Shown: positions 1 to 6,398 of the stretch, piece after piece
Layout of the letters: each line of letters begins with the position of its first letter
Position numbering within the stretch: the first letter of the stretch is position 1
Assembly: GCA_023452965.1 (NCBI GenBank)
Contig: JAEXUU010000645.1
Location: forward strand, 1-9,165
Direction: 5' to 3'
Origin: Pseudomonadota bacterium
Lineage (GTDB): Bacteria; Pseudomonadota; Alphaproteobacteria; Rhizobiales; Beijerinckiaceae
DNA length: 9,165 nt
Notes under the pieces: generated by a model
Seen by the model: the letters and a program-made list of their open reading frames with translations, nothing else
Told to the model about the DNA's origin: nothing
Database searches by the model: none
Made by a program: the position numbers and the translations under genes

Positions 1-864
1 GCCGATCAGCTCAAGACCTTCGTCGCGATCGCCGATACCGGTTCCTTTACCCGCGCCGCCGAGATCGTCTTCAAGACCCAGTCGGCTGTTTCGATGCAGA
101 TGAAGCGGCTCGAGGAGCGCGTCGGACGGCCGCTGTTCGGCCGTGACGGGCGCCATGCCAAGCTGACCGAGGATGGCGAGCGCCTGCTCGACTATGCCCG
201 CCGGATCGTGCGCCTCAACCTGGAATGCGTCGCGAGCTTCACAGAAGCTGATCTGAAGGGTCGGATCAGGCTCGGCGTGCCCGACGACTATGCCGACCGC
301 TATCTGCCGGAGATCCTGGCGCGCTTCGCCCGTTCGAACCCGCGCACCGAAGTCACCGTGGTCTGCGAGCCGACGCCGATGCTGGCCGAGCGGATCGCCA
401 CCGGCGACATCGACCTTGCGATCATCACCCATGTCGAGGGACGCGGCCAGGGCGAGATCATCCGGATCGAGCCCTTGCTCTGGGTCACCTCGGCGCGCCA
501 TTGCGTGCATGAGGAAGACCCGCTGCCGCTGGCGCTCGGGCGGCCGACCTGCAACTGGCGGCAGGCGGCGGTCGAGGCGCTGGAGAACAAGGGGCGGCGC
601 TTCCGCGTGCTCTATGCCAGCTGGAACTCCACCGCGGTCGGCGCGGCAGTGGTCGCAGGGCTCGCCGTCTCGGTGCTTCCGGAGAGCGCGGTCAGGCCCG
701 GCATGCGCATCCTCGGCGCCTCGGAAGGCTATGCCAGCCTGCCCTCCTGCAAGATCGGCCTGCTCAGGACCCGGCACGACCCGTCGATCCTCTCGAACGC
801 CCTCGCCGAACACATCATCCAGAGCTTGGACAATCTGCAGAGCTTCAAGACTGCGGCGGAGTAG
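1..864 (+). CDS. LysR-type transcriptional regulator, 5' end missing
   Basis: This frame is open from the first base to the TAG at 862-864, giving 287 residues; the true start lies upstream, and by family norms only about 3 to 6 residues are missing. The N-terminus (about residues 2-58) is a typical LysR winged helix-turn-helix, with LKTFVAIADTGSFTRAAEI followed by the recognition helix region QSAVSMQMKRLEERVGRPLF. From about residue 83 (GRIRLGVPDDYADRYLPEIL) comes a periplasmic-binding-protein-like effector domain, with GDIDLAIIT near residue 140. The PDDYADRYLP segment resembles the LrhA/HexA-like branch of the family, whose members often control motility or surface traits; that subgroup call is from memory. 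It acts in the cytoplasm as a DNA-binding regulator with an unknown ligand. The gene converges on the pilus group, with 18 bases between the stops, so it is not in the same operon. Its usual divergent target would lie outside the window. Confidence 0.93.
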   Translation, partial: ADQLKTFVAIADTGSFTRAAEIVFKTQSAVSMQMKRLEERVGRPLFGRDGRHAKLTEDGERLLDYARRIVRLNLECVASFTEADLKGRIRLGVPDDYADRYLPEILARFARSNPRTEVTVVCEPTPMLAERIATGDIDLAIITHVEGRGQGEIIRIEPLLWVTSARHCVHEEDPLPLALGRPTCNWRQAAVEALENKGRRFRVLYASWNSTAVGAAVVAGLAVSVLPESAVRPGMRILGASEGYASLPSCKIGLLRTRHDPSILSNALAEHIIQSLDNLQSFKTAAE

Positions 865-882
865 GCGCAGAAAATTGGACGG

Positions 883-1422
883 TCAGCTATTGCGCAGCCG
901 AACCGTCACGGCCGAGGAGCGGAAATTCATGGTGGTGAAGCCCCAGTCCCGAGCAAGGCCCAGGATGATCGGCTGATGGGTATAGGTGGCGAGGACCCCG
1001 ACTCCGCTGTCACCTTCGTTGAGGAGCGCCAAAGCGCGTGTGTTCATGTCGGCTGGCAGGTACGTCATGTTGCCGCCGAGGCTGTTGCCGTCGATCTGGT
1101 TGTTCTTCTCTTTGAAACGCACCATGCCCAGTTGGATCGTTCCAAGCTGGGGAGCAATGTTGGACCTGCGATCCAAGATCGACAGGAATGTCGTATCAAA
1201 GCAGGTCTCATCCCGGCAGGCCGCGAGGACCTGTGCGATCTCAGCCGTAAGGCGATTGAGATCACGCTTGATGGTGATGGCCTGGGTCGCGTCGACCGCT
1301 GCCGACAGCATCGCGAACATCACCGCGCTGATCAGGGCGAACTCCACGGCGGCGACGCCGCGCTCATCGCGGACGAGACTACGCCGCTTCGCATTCCGAA
1401 ACAGTCTAGCGATAGACTTCAT
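883..1422 (-). CDS. TadE-like pseudopilin, last gene of pilus group
   Basis: The product is a 179-residue protein with a short basic N-terminus, then DERGVAAVEFALISAVMFAM and one hydrophobic segment (about 22-44). The rest is predicted to lie outside the membrane. G22 followed by E27 matches the prepilin-peptidase pattern (cleavage after Gly, Glu at +5) shared by Flp pilins and TadE/TadF pseudopilins. In the Tad system such minor pilins are thought to prime or cap the Flp fibre. C69 and C74 (in ACRDETC) could form a disulfide. I chose the ATG at 1422, which overlaps the preceding stop by one base (TGATG) and has a GAGG five bases upstream. A GTG at 1425 would add one residue but sits only two bases from that GAGG. 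The overlap implies translational coupling to the gene before it. TadE versus TadF cannot be decided by eye. Confidence 0.8.
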   Translation of the reverse strand: MKSIARLFRNAKRRSLVRDERGVAAVEFALISAVMFAMLSAAVDATQAITIKRDLNRLTAEIAQVLAACRDETCFDTTFLSILDRRSNIAPQLGTIQLGMVRFKEKNNQIDGNSLGGNMTYLPADMNTRALALLNEGDSGVGVLATYTHQPIILGLARDWGFTTMNFRSSAVTVRLRNS

Positions 1423-1904
1423 CACGGCCTCACATAGAGCGCGGCTGCGGAGACGTGCAGCGTCGGTAGCCCCGGCACGAAGGTGACGACCGGCGCGCGT
1501 GCGCGCATCATCATCGCGGTACCGGAGGGCCCGGCAACGAAGGTCGCTCCGGTAATCGGCTGGGCAGCCGCCCCATAATTCGACAGTGGCTGGGTTTCGA
1601 GCCGCAGCTTGCCGGCGCAGTCATCGAGCGCGATCATACGCGCGCAGATCTGCTGCGCCACTAGCGTGTGATTTCCGGCATAGGTGCCTGCAGTGCGCCC
1701 GGTCGCCGCCTCGGCAACAGCGTCTCGTATGTACATCTGCGCCAGGAAGGCGAGAGAGAACTGGAGGATGCTGAGCAGCAGGACCATCGAGGTCAGGCCG
1801 ATGAACGCGAACTCGACCGCGACCGCGCCCCTCCTGTCGCGACGGAAGGCTTGGAGGCACGCCGCAAGCCGCCGCGCATAAACCAATCGACTACCGATCC
1901 TCAT
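1422..1904 (-). CDS. TadE family pseudopilin
   Basis: This 160-residue protein has an Arg-rich leader, then DRRGAVAVEFAFIGLTSMVL and one membrane helix (about 27-55). A helix with FLAQMYIRDAVAEAATGRTAG follows, the usual TadE core, and the C-terminal half is extracytoplasmic. G26 and E31 fit the processing site of the prepilin peptidase CpaA/TadV. TadE proteins are minor pseudopilins needed for Flp pilus assembly in the envelope. C87 and C96 (ICARMIALDDC) are spaced for a possible disulfide, a feature also found in the next gene. The ATG at 1904 has a GGAG about ten bases upstream and starts 15 bases after the stop of the TadG-like gene. Its TGA overlaps the start of the next gene by one base. 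It is therefore the middle gene of a three-gene run. The family call is firm; the exact partner set is inferred. Confidence 0.87.
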   Translation of the reverse strand: MRIGSRLVYARRLAACLQAFRRDRRGAVAVEFAFIGLTSMVLLLSILQFSLAFLAQMYIRDAVAEAATGRTAGTYAGNHTLVAQQICARMIALDDCAGKLRLETQPLSNYGAAAQPITGATFVAGPSGTAMMMRARAPVVTFVPGLPTLHVSAAALYVRP

Positions 1905-1919
1905 CGTCTCAGCACTCCA

Positions 1920-3020
1920 TCACGGGCAGCTACCGCTACAGAACCGGATGTAGTCGATCAGCCCACCATAGGTGTCCTCGCGGCCGGCAGCCTGGAAGAA
2001 GATGCGGTAGGTTCCTTTCGTCGTGACCTTCAGCGGAATCTTGCGCGGGGTCCACTTGTCGGTGTGCACGCAGACGTCGACCTGGTCGGTTGCCTTGTCC
2101 ACGTCCTTGGAAGGCGTGGCATAGGAACTCGCCTTCTTCTGGAAGAAGACCTCGATGCGGTTGGTCTGCTGGCTCCAGGTCGCGGCCTTGAGCCTGTCCC
2201 ACTCCGCCTTCGCGTCAGTCTTGTAAGCGCATAGGGTCTGTCCGGCATAAGCCGGGTTCCGCTCACGCGAGATGTACCAGTAGCTCAGTTCGTAGTCGCC
2301 GACCTCTAGGTTGGTGAACTCGCGCCACATGCTGGAATTGGTCTTGCAGCCCGAGGTGTAGCAATGCGAATCCAGCTCGGCGAAGAAGTTGCCGAAGCGG
2401 ATTTCGTTCGCGGCGAGCGACGGGATACCGTTGATCTCGATACCGCCCTGAGAGCTTTGGGTCGTCCAACCGTTCCAGTTCTTCAGCACGGTCCAGGCGT
2501 TCGAGGCGACATTGTGCTCGGTCTCGAAGGACTCGGCGAACAGGACCTTGCCGGTTCCGGTTCCGGGCGGCGGCGTTCCCGGAGTCCCGACGACGTAGTT
2601 GCATTGGCGCTCTACTCGAAGAGCAACCGTTTGATAGCCGAGAATACCGCTGAAGGCATTGGAACTCGCAGCCGTCGCAACAGCGGTCATAACGTTGTTT
2701 GCCAGCCTAACGGTCACAACGACGCCAGTGACTCCGGGCTGGGAGAGCTTGCCGACTGTTTCGTTGATCTTGGTGTTAGCGAACGATGTATAGTCCCTTT
2801 TGGGGTCGGCCCCGGTCTTTCGCGACTCGACGTTGATGTCGAGGGCGGTCTCGCGACAACTCAGCTCGATGACACTGGCGATCGCCTGACGCCGCGCCGC
2901 TGCCTGACTGTAGTCGATGCCGCCGCCGACCGCGAGCATCAGCACCGGCAGGCCGACAGCGAACAGCAGCGCAGTCGAGCCGCGGGCATCCTTCAGGAAG
3001 CGGCGAAACAGGGGCGTCAT
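1920..3020 (-). CDS. TadG-like pilus protein with C-terminal jelly-roll domain
   Basis: The product is 366 residues from the ATG at 3020, which has a GAGG seven bases upstream. An ATG at 3134 in the same frame has no ribosome binding site and would place 38 atypical residues ahead of the anchor, so I rejected it. Residues 4-60 (FRRFLKDARGSTALLFAVGL, then VGGGIDYSQAAARRQAIAS) are the TadE/TadG-like N-terminal anchor with one membrane helix at about 15-34. A linker rich in Gly, Pro and Thr lies near 144-157. Residues 158-362 read like a DUF642/galactose-binding-like beta sandwich: FAESFE, NWNGWTTQSSQGGIEI, FFAELDSH, GDYELSYWY and AAGREDTYGGLIDYIRF. That region has six cysteines (220, 225, 264, 317, 361, 365), which suggests disulfides outside the cell. 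Many TadG proteins carry a von Willebrand A domain at the C-terminus; I see no MIDAS DxSxS motif here. An adhesive or sugar-binding role is inference. Confidence 0.8.
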   Translation of the reverse strand: MTPLFRRFLKDARGSTALLFAVGLPVLMLAVGGGIDYSQAAARRQAIASVIELSCRETALDINVESRKTGADPKRDYTSFANTKINETVGKLSQPGVTGVVVTVRLANNVMTAVATAASSNAFSGILGYQTVALRVERQCNYVVGTPGTPPPGTGTGKVLFAESFETEHNVASNAWTVLKNWNGWTTQSSQGGIEINGIPSLAANEIRFGNFFAELDSHCYTSGCKTNSSMWREFTNLEVGDYELSYWYISRERNPAYAGQTLCAYKTDAKAEWDRLKAATWSQQTNRIEVFFQKKASSYATPSKDVDKATDQVDVCVHTDKWTPRKIPLKVTTKGTYRIFFQAAGREDTYGGLIDYIRFCSGSCP

Positions 3021-3224
3021 TCCAAAGCCTCGCGGAAAGCGCCGAAAATGCGGCGCGACGATGCCAAAACCGTACGCAGCGGCCGATTGACAAAATCTTG
3101 CGCAGGCTCGCGAAAACAGGGGGTATCGGCGCATGAGCGGGCAAGATCGGCTGCCGCAGGCTGAATATGGTAAAGTTTAGCGAAACTGCGCCGCGTAATT
3201 TCCAGGCCAATCGACAGGCCGGGT

Positions 3225-3240
3225 TCTTGCGCACGCAAGA
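3225..3240. promoter_or_regulatory. 16-bp palindrome upstream of the TadG-like gene
   Basis: TCTTGCG, a two-base centre CA, then CGCAAGA form a perfect 7+7 dyad. It lies in the 257-base gap between the pilin stop and the TadG-like start, about 205 bases upstream of the latter. A two-base centre is too tight for a good RNA hairpin, so a dimeric repressor or activator site fits better than a terminator. The protein that binds it, and whether a promoter lies beside it, cannot be told from the sequence. Confidence 0.4.
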
Positions 3241-3257
3241 TGTAAGGTAAGGGCGCA

Positions 3258-3271
3258 GCGGCGAAAGCCGC
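3258..3271 (-). terminator. Short hairpin just after the Flp pilin stop, possible attenuator
   Basis: GCGGC, GAAA and GCCGC (plus-strand reading) form a five-bp GC stem with a four-base loop, starting six bases beyond the pilin TGA. No U-run follows in the minus-strand direction. It could thin transcription into the TadG-like gene or protect the 3' end of a pilin-rich transcript, but a stem this short is common by chance in GC-rich DNA. Confidence 0.2.
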
Positions 3272-3277
3272 GATTGC

Positions 3278-3454
3278 TCAGGGATTGAAGCCGGCGGCCG
3301 CCTGCTGGAAGAAGCCGAGCACGCTTTGTCCGATCGTCGTCGCCGCCGTAACGCAGGCCAGCGAAATCATCGCCGCGATCAGGCAGTATTCGACCGCCGT
3401 GGCGCCACGGTCATCGTGCAGAAAGTCGCGGGCAAGGGCGAAAATCGGCTTCAT
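3278..3454 (-). CDS. Flp-type major pilin (type IVb, Tad system)
   Basis: This 58-residue gene was found by reading the minus strand. The product is a short basic leader (MKPIFALARDFLHDDRG), then ATAVEYCLIAAMISLACVTA as one hydrophobic helix, then TTIGQSVLGFFQQAAAGFNP. G17 followed by A18 and by E22-Y23 is the Flp pilin processing motif, cut by a CpaA/TadV-type prepilin peptidase to leave a mature pilin of 41 residues, a normal size. Mature subunits assemble into a thin adhesive fibre on the cell surface. The ATG at 3454 is the only usable start: no start codon lies between it and the in-frame TAG upstream. The ribosome binding site is weak. Oddities are cysteines at 24 and 34 inside the helix, where Flp pilins usually carry Gly, Ala or other small residues. 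The gene heads the pilus group, with gshA 118 bases upstream on the same strand. It could be annotated as Flp family type IVb pilin. Confidence 0.88.
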   Translation of the reverse strand: MKPIFALARDFLHDDRGATAVEYCLIAAMISLACVTAATTIGQSVLGFFQQAAAGFNP

Positions 3455-3489
3455 GTCGCCATTGCTAGCGGCAAGCTGCGGAGAATTCG

Positions 3490-3518
3490 TTAATCCGAAC
3501 CGCTAAATTCGGGGGCAA
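3490..3518 (-). promoter_or_regulatory. Possible sigma-70-like promoter for the pilin gene
   Basis: On the minus strand TTGCCC (3518-3513) and GATTAA (3495-3490) are separated by 17 bases, which would start a transcript roughly 30 bases ahead of the pilin ATG. The match to consensus is only partial, and the main support is the position and the local AT-richness in a GC-rich gap. Confidence 0.25.
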
Positions 3519-3572
3519 GCGCAATTATTGGCCTGCGGCCGACGCGCGCGCCCCCTTCCCTGCTTCGGCGCC

Positions 3573-4952
3573 TCACAACACCAGTTCGGTGAACGCCGGC
3601 TCGATCCGCCCGCCCCAGGCACCCTGCTGGCGCACCGCCAGCCGCTCGGCGAGGCTGCGCCCGGCATCGGCGATCGCGATCACCGGCTCGAGATAGCGGG
3701 TTTCGTCGCGGCCCTGCGCGTCGAGGCGGGCGCGACGGGCGAGGCCAGCGCGCGACAATTCGACGACTTCGCGCGCGATCTCGCGCAGCGGCCGGCCGCC
3801 GATTCTGGCATTGAGCCCGGCCTTGGGAACATCGTCGCGCAAACGCTGGCGCTCCTCGGCGCTCCAGCCCTTGACGATATCCCAGGCTGCAGCAAGCGAG
3901 GCATCGTCATAGAGCAATCCGACCCAGAAGGCCGGCAGCGCGTTCAGCATCTCGACCGGTCCGGCATCGGCGCCGCGCATCTCGATATAGCGCTTCAGCC
4001 GCACCTCCGGGAACAGGGTGGAGAGATGGTTGGCCCAGTCCGACATGGTCGCGCATTCGCCCGGCAGCTGCGCGAGCCGGCCCGCGAGCAGGTCGCGGAA
4101 GGAGACGCCAGCGACGTCGTGATAGATGTCGCCGCGTTTGACGAAATACATGGGAACGTCGAGCGCCCAGTCGACATAGGCCTCGTAGGACATGCCTGCA
4201 TCGAAGGCGAAAGGCAGCATGCCGGCGCGGGCATTGTCGGTGTCTCGCCAGATCTCCGAGCGCATCGACTGCAGGCCGTTGAGCTTGCCCTCGCTGAACG
4301 GCGAAGCGGCGAAGAGCGCGGTCGCGAGCGGCTGCAAGGCGAGCGAGACGCGCAGCTTCGCCACCATGTCGGCCTCGCTGGCAAAGTCGAGATTCACCTG
4401 CACGGTGCAGGTTCGGAACATCATGTCGAGCCCGCGCGTGCCGACCTTCGGCATGTAGTTCGCCATGATCTTGTAGCGCCGCTTCGGCATCATCGGCGTC
4501 TGCGCCAGCGTCCAGAGCGGCGAATGCCCGAGACCGAGGAAACGGATGCCGTGCGGCTCCGCCACCGCGTGGAGATCGGCCAGATGAGCGTCGAGCTCGG
4601 CCGCGGTCTCATGCACGCTTGCCACCGGCGCGCCGGAAAGCTCGAACTGGCCACCCGGCTCCAGGGAGATCGCGCCGCCACCATCGGGGCCGGCGAGTCC
4701 GATGATATGGCCGTCGTCGAGGATCGGCTCCCAGCCGAGGCGTGCCTGCATGCCGTCGAGCAGGGCCCGGATGCCGCCACGTCCGCCTTTGCCCTCATAG
4801 GGCACCGGGCTCAGATCGCCGGCATAGAATGGGAACTTCTCGTGTTCGGTTCCGAGCTTGAATGCGGAAGCGGGCTTCTCACCCTCGGCGATCCAGCCGA
4901 TCAGTTCGGCCTTCGAGCTGATCGGAGTGGAATCGGACACGTCGCGGGCCAT
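3573..4952 (-). CDS. gshA: Glutamate-cysteine ligase, plant/alphaproteobacterial type
   Basis: This enzyme catalyses the first and limiting step of glutathione synthesis: ATP-dependent joining of L-cysteine to the gamma-carboxyl of L-glutamate, in the cytoplasm. The product is 459 residues, close to the usual length for this class. Visible family signatures are FKLGTEHEKFPFY (31-43), PYEGKGGRGG (51-60), GGAISLEPGGQFELSGAP (92-109, the core glutamate/ATP site region), MPKVGTRGLDMMFRTCTVQ (167-185), and SPFSEGKLNG with RSEIWRDTDNAR (217-242). The ATG at 4952 has GGAG six bases upstream and gives the typical MARDVSDSTPI start. An ATG at 4991 and a TTG at 5015 are in frame but lack ribosome binding sites. 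There are only two cysteines (181 and 299); whether they pair for redox control cannot be judged here. The gene lies after a YbdK-type ligase of the same superfamily, on the same strand with a 118-base gap. That gap holds an inverted repeat that may control it. Confidence 0.96.
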   Translation of the reverse strand: MARDVSDSTPISSKAELIGWIAEGEKPASAFKLGTEHEKFPFYAGDLSPVPYEGKGGRGGIRALLDGMQARLGWEPILDDGHIIGLAGPDGGGAISLEPGGQFELSGAPVASVHETAAELDAHLADLHAVAEPHGIRFLGLGHSPLWTLAQTPMMPKRRYKIMANYMPKVGTRGLDMMFRTCTVQVNLDFASEADMVAKLRVSLALQPLATALFAASPFSEGKLNGLQSMRSEIWRDTDNARAGMLPFAFDAGMSYEAYVDWALDVPMYFVKRGDIYHDVAGVSFRDLLAGRLAQLPGECATMSDWANHLSTLFPEVRLKRYIEMRGADAGPVEMLNALPAFWVGLLYDDASLAAAWDIVKGWSAEERQRLRDDVPKAGLNARIGGRPLREIAREVVELSRAGLARRARLDAQGRDETRYLEPVIAIADAGRSLAERLAVRQQGAWGGRIEPAFTELVL

Positions 4953-5005
4953 CAGGCGCTCCGGCAAGGAAGGCTTCGGAGCGCCAGACATAGGCGAGCG
5001 CCGCC

Positions 5006-5042
5006 GTGACCACAACGATCACGGATGCGGGGGTGTGGTCAC
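5006..5042. promoter_or_regulatory. Inverted repeat upstream of gshA, candidate operator
   Basis: GTGACCACA (5006-5014) and TGTGGTCAC (5034-5042) are perfect 9-base inverted arms around a 19-base spacer, in the gap between the YbdK-like gene and gshA, about 54 to 90 bases ahead of the gshA start. The right arm extended by one base, TGTGGTCACA, is itself a dyad around GT. This could be two binding sites for a dimeric regulator or a leader hairpin. The first reading seems likelier because the loop is long, but no regulator is identified. Confidence 0.38.
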
Positions 5043-5070
5043 AATCTTGCCGAAATGCATGATCCGCGGT

Positions 5071-6237
5071 TCAGGCGGCACCGCGCAGGGTCGTGCCCGC
5101 CTGCCCGTTGCCGCCGGCACGGGTCTGTGCCGCCAGCCAATCGACGACGGCGCGCATTCCGGCATCCTGGCCGCCGCTGCCGGCGCGGGCCTCTTCAAAG
5201 ATGGCGAGCTGCATGTCGGCGCTGGTCCCGCCCGCGACGATGCTGCGGCACGACGCCAGATCCGCCCCGCAGCCCAGCGCGGCGGCGTCCTCGGCCAGCA
5301 TCGCCAGCACCTCGTCGAGCACCTCGGCGACCGGGCGCATGGCGCGCCGATCCGCGCAGACGAAGCCGCCATGCAGCCCATAGCGCTGTGCCCGCCAGAT
5401 GTTCTCGGCAGCAATGGCGCGCGAGGCTGCGGTGAGCTTGCCGTTGAGCGCCGGCTTGCGGGCAAGGTGGCGCACAAGGCAGCGGTAGAGCGCGGCGATG
5501 GCGAGAGTGTCGTCCAGCCGTGTGCAACTGTCGGCGACCCGCAATTCCAGCGTCGGGTGCTTTTCCGAGGGGCGGATAGACCACCAGATGAAGCTCGAAT
5601 CGCGGATCGCCCCGGAGGCCATCATGGTCTCAACATAGGCGTGATAATCGGCCGCGTCGGTGAAAAGTTCAGGCAGGCCGGTGCGCGGCAATTCTGCATA
5701 GGCGCACAGGCGATACCCCATCAAACCGGTACGCCGCCCCTGCCAGAAGGGCGAGGAGGTCGAAAGCGCCAGCAGCAGCGGCAGATAGGGCAGCATCCGC
5801 ACCATGATGCCGATGCGCAGATCCTCGTCCGGCACCTCGACATGAACATGCAGGCCGCAGAGCTGGTTGCGGCTGCCGAGCATCTGCAGGTCACGCATGA
5901 TGCCGTCGTAGCGCTTGGCCTCGGTGGCACGCTGGCGCGACCAGACGGCGCTGGGATGAGTGCCGCAGGCCAGCAGCAGCATGTCGTGGTCAAGCGCAAT
6001 CGCAGCGAGCCCGGCCCGCAGCCGCGACAGGGACAGCCGGGCCTGCGCCATGTTCTCGCAGATCGGTGTCATGACCTCGATCTGCGACTGCAGCATCTCG
6101 CGCTGCAGCTCGTTCGGAAAGGCCGCCTGGGCCGCCTCGATGAAATGCGGAGAAATCTTGCGCGCGATGCCGCGGCTCTCGGCGTCGGACAGGAAATACT
6201 CTTCCTCGATGCCGAAGCGATAGGCCTTGCTCACCAT
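5071..6237 (-). CDS. YbdK-type carboxylate-amine ligase (GCS2 superfamily)
   Basis: The product is 388 residues. It belongs to the glutamate-cysteine ligase family 2, carboxylate-amine ligase branch, represented by E. coli YbdK, which shows weak gamma-glutamyl-cysteine ligase activity in vitro and whose real substrate is uncertain. Seen here are the opening FGIEEEYFL (8-16; the EEE acids bind metal and substrate), ELQREMLQSQIEVMTP (43-58), LLACGTHP (88-95), the central GLHVHVEV (128-135, metal and ATP region), LSTSSPFWQGRRTGLMGYR (158-176), and SSFIWWSIRPSEKHPTLELRVADS (214-237). I chose the ATG at 6237, which has GGAGG six bases upstream; a GTG at 6243 would add two residues. The neighbours on the same strand are rsmE upstream and gshA downstream. 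The last 35 or so residues are Gly/Ala-rich and probably flexible. It is not the main gshA, since the better candidate sits beside it. Substrate is not inferable. Confidence 0.93.
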   Translation of the reverse strand: MVSKAYRFGIEEEYFLSDAESRGIARKISPHFIEAAQAAFPNELQREMLQSQIEVMTPICENMAQARLSLSRLRAGLAAIALDHDMLLLACGTHPSAVWSRQRATEAKRYDGIMRDLQMLGSRNQLCGLHVHVEVPDEDLRIGIMVRMLPYLPLLLALSTSSPFWQGRRTGLMGYRLCAYAELPRTGLPELFTDAADYHAYVETMMASGAIRDSSFIWWSIRPSEKHPTLELRVADSCTRLDDTLAIAALYRCLVRHLARKPALNGKLTAASRAIAAENIWRAQRYGLHGGFVCADRRAMRPVAEVLDEVLAMLAEDAAALGCGADLASCRSIVAGGTSADMQLAIFEEARAGSGGQDAGMRAVVDWLAAQTRAGGNGQAGTTLRGAA

Positions 6238-6398
6238 ATCCACCCTCCCCCTGGCCGGCGCCTCCTCGGCGCGGCGCCAGACTGCCCGTCATTGAGTCGG
6301 AACTGCGACCGTGGTCCTCATTCCCTGTGCTCAACTCGGCAGGGGGCAGCCACGTTCCGCTGTACGGGCGGGCGAGCCCTTCGCGCAAACTCCGGGCG

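Noticed and set aside
2278..2297. A stretch resembling a tRNA D-arm (GTAGCTCAGTTCGTAG) on the plus strand
   Set aside because: It lies inside the TadG-like coding sequence, and no acceptor stem, anticodon arm or GGTTCGA-type T-arm follows at tRNA spacing.
3021..3134. A 38-residue N-terminal extension of the TadG-like protein starting at 3134
   Set aside because: No ribosome binding site precedes it, and it would put an atypical Phe/Arg-rich stretch before the anchor. The ATG at 3020 has a well-placed GAGG.
3529..3542. Possible terminator GGCC-GCA-GGCC after gshA
   Set aside because: The stem is only four base pairs with no U-run, and GGCC is self-complementary by nature.
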